Source: CAXOVX01 sp964213345
GTDB lineage: Bacteria > Pseudomonadota > Alphaproteobacteria > Rickettsiales > Midichloriaceae
Direction: 5' to 3'
Assembly: GCA_964213345.1 (NCBI GenBank)
Contig: CAXOVX010000047.1
Span: forward strand, 1 to 8,821
DNA: 8,821 nucleotides
In this document: in pieces, positions 6,180-8,821 of the stretch
How positions within the stretch are numbered: the stretch's first letter is position 1
How the letters are laid out: every line of letters begins with the position of its first letter
Notes under the pieces: generated by a model
What the model saw: the letters and a program-made list of their open reading frames with translations, nothing else
Databases searched by the model: none
Told to the model about the DNA's origin: nothing
Program-made: the position numbers and the translations under genes

Positions 6180-8339
6180 TTACTTCTCGGATTGCCTCAC
6201 TTTAGTCTCTTTTCCATTCTGCGTTTTTTTAACCCAAAAATCATCCTTAGACTTGCATCCTTTGTTGATTGTTTTTTGCACCTTCTGTGATAAACCAACT
6301 GCCTGTGTTCTTTTTTTGTTCACTTCTACCTGCTTCTTTACACCACCCTCTAATGATAATGACTTCAATTTTGTCTTGTCCACTATCTTCAGTTTATTAA
6401 GTTTCGCTGTTTGCAGAACCAGTATCTTTTTTGCATTAGCACCTTTATATAACGCTGTATCAGGAATAGCACCTGCAGTATCGCTTTTTATACCATGCGC
6501 ACCAGGACTTCCACCATTTATAGATGTTAATTTTTGGTAATGTCCAGCAGTAATTTGCAGTTTTAAATTCTCCCGTTGTATACTTGAATCAATAACTATT
6601 GCGTTCCCATTAAGAGCATCATATAGAAGTTTTCTATCTGCTTCTACCGTACTCACCCGACTTCTGTCTTTACCACTAGCACAGTACTTAGCGTATACTG
6701 GCATCTTGTAATCAGACAGAGCACTACCCAGAGGGTGCTCTTTGTTATTTACGGCCTGAGATACCGCTTCCATATCACTTAATAAATCCAAATTGCGATT
6801 TCCTCTATCAAAAATAAACCATCGTGAACTGGATAAATTCTGTTTGGCATTGATCGCACGAAGAAGCACATTGCCCATTTCTCCATTCAAAGTTCCCATT
6901 GCAGTCATCTTAGCCATCCCGATGTCTTTTCCACTCTGCAAGAATTCACCAATCACATTTAAATTTTTTAACGGACTATCATCCTTTGCACTGTTTGCCG
7001 CTTCTTTCAACTGCTCGCCCAATTCGCTGAGAGCTTTTTTAAATGGTTCATCTTCACGTCTTGAAAAAAAACGCCTGAACCAATTTAGAGGATTTAAGCT
7101 AAAAGTGATTCTAGACCCATTTCCCCGTTCTGTTCTCAATGTGTTAACAGCAGCCTTTACTTGATCTCTTGCTCCAATTTCCACACTATTTCCAGTGAAA
7201 AGATTCTTAAGCCATTCCCAAGGATTGCCAGGAGAGTTAAGAGAAACAACGTTTAATGATTGTCCTTCAGGAACGACCTGCTGTAACTGCCGCATATTTT
7301 CGGTAGCAATTTCCTGCCTATTACCTTTCCCATGGAATGAAGGAGTTCCTGAGTGTAGAGCATTCTGCTGTAATACCTTCCAATTACCCTTCTCTGGTGG
7401 ATTACCAATAGTTTCGTTAAGTAGTAGAGAATCGCTGTGTGCATTACGTAATCCTATAAGTTCCTTACGAAGCTGCGTGGGGACAACTTTACCTTGCATA
7501 TACCCCTTCTCCGCGTAATTTGCGATCAGTTTGCGCGTAGTATCAGATTGCCCATTGTACCACTTATATGCAGGATCAGCCGTCCCCGCCCCTTCTAGTG
7601 ATATTTGTACTCCTTTAGATTCTTTAATCTTGCCATACTGCCCTTCTTGCGTTTTCGTCAATCCCAACACCCTCACACTACTTTTTATCGCAACATGCTC
7701 TTTTCCCTTATCATCTTTCTGTAAAAATATAGTTGCTACATCATACTGTTTGTCTTCTAGATGACATAAATCTTTTGCTGTTGCTAATGCTTTTTCTGCC
7801 CCTTTTACCTTAGCTTTTTTTAATACGTTTAAAATGTGAGTGTTATAATCAGACGCACTTGCAAACTCTATCTGCTCATTATTCAATATTTTTGGTAATG
7901 CATCTTTTATCAATCCTTTCAATTCATCATTTAACTCTTTGATGGCTTCTTCACTCCCTTTTTGTTGTTCCAGTATTCTTGTCGCTGCACGTACCATATT
8001 TGTGACATGAATGAGGTAAGAATATGGACTTTGGTTATCTGGAGGTGTTGCATTACGTGCATCTCTGACCAATACATTTTCTTCATCGCCACTACCTCTA
8101 TGCCACACTACACCATGAGATGCGTCACCTGCTTCTTCTAATAAATCTATAATTTGAGCATACTTACCACCTTGTTTATCGTCTCCATTACCCTGCAAAA
8201 GGGTACTTTCTCCTACCATTTGCAAAACGTGCCCCACTGGAGCCACAACATTGACCATCTCTACATCATGTTGACACACACTCTGCGCCAGCTCATGAGT
8301 AGCTTTCGTACACTTCACTAAATCAGTTTCATTTCCCAT
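6180..8339 (-). CDS. Candidate secreted CX5R phosphoinositide phosphatase (SopB/IpgD-like effector)
   Basis: I do not recognise this 719-residue protein as a whole. Residues 553-560 read CASGKDRS, which fits the CX5R[S/T] phosphatase loop and closely resembles the CKSGKDRT loop of the SopB/SigD/IpgD inositol-phosphate phosphatases. About 45 residues later GHYQKLTSINGGSPGAHGIK (from 599) resembles the conserved post-catalytic NTGVPG region of that family. The Gly usual after the loop Thr is Arg here. There is no signal peptide or membrane segment. A Glu/Lys-rich helical region lies near 115-160, and two amphipathic Trp-containing segments at 372-381 and 416-427 share NPxxW. The last 80 residues are strongly basic, as in many type IV secretion substrates. 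The ATG at 8339 has GGGGG seven bases upstream. The gene stands alone between rpmE and a tRNA. Secretion and substrate are inferred. Confidence 0.6.
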   Translation of the reverse strand: MGNETDLVKCTKATHELAQSVCQHDVEMVNVVAPVGHVLQMVGESTLLQGNGDDKQGGKYAQIIDLLEEAGDASHGVVWHRGSGDEENVLVRDARNATPPDNQSPYSYLIHVTNMVRAATRILEQQKGSEEAIKELNDELKGLIKDALPKILNNEQIEFASASDYNTHILNVLKKAKVKGAEKALATAKDLCHLEDKQYDVATIFLQKDDKGKEHVAIKSSVRVLGLTKTQEGQYGKIKESKGVQISLEGAGTADPAYKWYNGQSDTTRKLIANYAEKGYMQGKVVPTQLRKELIGLRNAHSDSLLLNETIGNPPEKGNWKVLQQNALHSGTPSFHGKGNRQEIATENMRQLQQVVPEGQSLNVVSLNSPGNPWEWLKNLFTGNSVEIGARDQVKAAVNTLRTERGNGSRITFSLNPLNWFRRFFSRREDEPFKKALSELGEQLKEAANSAKDDSPLKNLNVIGEFLQSGKDIGMAKMTAMGTLNGEMGNVLLRAINAKQNLSSSRWFIFDRGNRNLDLLSDMEAVSQAVNNKEHPLGSALSDYKMPVYAKYCASGKDRSRVSTVEADRKLLYDALNGNAIVIDSSIQRENLKLQITAGHYQKLTSINGGSPGAHGIKSDTAGAIPDTALYKGANAKKILVLQTAKLNKLKIVDKTKLKSLSLEGGVKKQVEVNKKRTQAVGLSQKVQKTINKGCKSKDDFWVKKTQNGKETKVRQSEK

Positions 8340-8391
8340 GTTTGTACCCCCACTCCCCCATTGAACCTTTTTATCGTCACTTTTATTAGGC

Positions 8392-8400
8392 TTTATAGCA
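8392..8400 (-). promoter_or_regulatory. Candidate extended -10 promoter for the 719-residue gene
   Basis: TGCTATAAA on the minus strand matches the extended -10 form TGnTATAAT at all but the last base and ends 52 bases before the ATG at 8339. No good -35 box is present at the expected distance, which is tolerated for extended -10 promoters. The rest of the 214-base spacer up to the tRNA is AT-rich and shows nothing else I can name. Confidence 0.38.
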
Positions 8401-8553
8401 AGTAAATTTTAGCTAAATTTTCTAATATCATCCTCTAATACGGAGAAATATAGCAAAATATAACAAATTTGTGAATTCAGAAATGCGATAAAGTAATCAC
8501 TTGCAGTATGAGAAAGTTCATATATCATCCTGCTGAGTATATTTTTAGTTCTT

Positions 8554-8629
8554 GGTCCCGTAGCTCAGCAGGTAGAGCATCTGACTCTTAATCAGTAGGT
8601 CACGCGTTCGAGTCGCGTCGGGATCACCA
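8554..8629 (+). tRNA. tRNA-Lys (anticodon CTT)
   Basis: A full 76-base cloverleaf can be folded. The acceptor stem is 8554-8560 with 8619-8625 (one G-T pair), the D arm 8563-8578 with a GG-containing loop, the anticodon stem 8580-8584 with 8592-8596 and loop CTCTTAA (anticodon 8587-8589), and the T arm 8602-8618 with loop TTCGAGT. Discriminator A8626 is followed by an encoded CCA. The outermost anticodon-stem pair (8580/8596) is a T-T mismatch; the other pairs are canonical. The CTT anticodon reads AAG lysine codons. A TATATT at 8538-8543 is a plausible -10 box, with no convincing -35. Confidence 0.95.
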
Positions 8630-8680
8630 CGATACAACATTAAATAGTACAGCAGACTTATTTTCCAACCCGAAGTAATG

Positions 8681-8693
8681 ATAAGATTACAAG
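8681..8693 (+). repeat. 13-base direct repeat, copy 1 (ATAAGATTACAAG)
   Basis: An exact copy of the same 13 bases occurs at 8754-8766, 73 bases downstream, in the noncoding tract after the tRNA. No inverted partner or flanking transposase is visible. Confidence 0.7.
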
Positions 8694-8697
8694 ATAA

Positions 8698-8725
8698 TAG
8701 TGGTTGAGATAGTGGTTTTATAGTG
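8698..8725 (+). repeat. Short tandem-like repeat (TAGTGGTT units)
   Basis: TAGTGGTT occurs at 8698-8705 and 8710-8717, and a partial unit TAGTG at 8721-8725, giving a spacing of about 12 then 11 bases. It lies between the two copies of the 13-base repeat. This could be a decayed tandem array or chance in AT-rich DNA. Confidence 0.4.
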
Positions 8726-8753
8726 TGATAATTGGTATGGAATCAAACAAGCC

Positions 8754-8766
8754 ATAAGATTACAAG
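8754..8766 (+). repeat. 13-base direct repeat, copy 2 (ATAAGATTACAAG)
   Basis: This is the second exact copy of the element at 8681-8693. The remaining sequence to the window edge (8767-8821) shows no gene. Confidence 0.7.
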
Positions 8767-8821
8767 AAGCATTTTCTACGGACCTGAACGTAGAGTGCCA
8801 TAGTCTTTGAAATTGCTTGAG

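Noticed and set aside
6793..7164. Plus-strand frames opposite the 719-residue gene (also 7195-7518 and 7531-7764)
   Set aside because: They are shadows of a long minus-strand gene with clear motifs and a good ribosome binding site.
1..8821. CRISPR array, insertion sequence or prophage module
   Set aside because: No regularly spaced repeats, transposase, integrase or phage structural motifs were found on either strand.

Overview
The window looks like chromosomal sequence from an obligate intracellular alphaproteobacterium of the order Rickettsiales, most likely close to Anaplasmataceae. The reasons are the zinc-free alphaproteobacterial forms of L31 and S14, the low-to-moderate GC content, loose gene spacing with noncoding tracts, scattered informational genes, and a large effector-like protein. 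The exact genus cannot be fixed by eye. Every protein-coding gene I can support lies on the minus strand; the only plus-strand gene is a tRNA near the right edge.

Right to left (direction of transcription): tRNA-Lys(CTT) at 8554-8629 on the plus strand, followed by a short tract with small direct repeats; a 719-residue protein (6180-8339) with a Cys-x5-Arg-Ser phosphatase signature at residues 553-560 that resembles the SopB/SigD/IpgD inositol-phosphate phosphatase effectors; then a probable operon rpmE-nnrD-grpE (L31 with a long Lys/Ala-rich N-terminal extension, NAD(P)HX dehydratase, GrpE co-chaperone); then the ribosomal block rpsQ-rplN-rplX-rplE-rpsN; then rplY (L25/CTC). The leftmost 835 bases hold no convincing gene except perhaps a 24-codon hydrophobic fragment running off the left edge.

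Two points stand out. First, the ribosomal block is an excised core of the conserved S10/spc string: rpmC and rplP are not upstream of rpsQ, where grpE lies instead, and rpsH and rplF are not downstream of rpsN, where a 367-base gap and rplY lie instead. Second, the 719-residue protein has no signal peptide or membrane segment, ends in a very basic tail and carries the CX5R motif, so it is a good candidate for a secreted phosphoinositide phosphatase acting in the host cell. That function is inferred from short motifs, not from an alignment.
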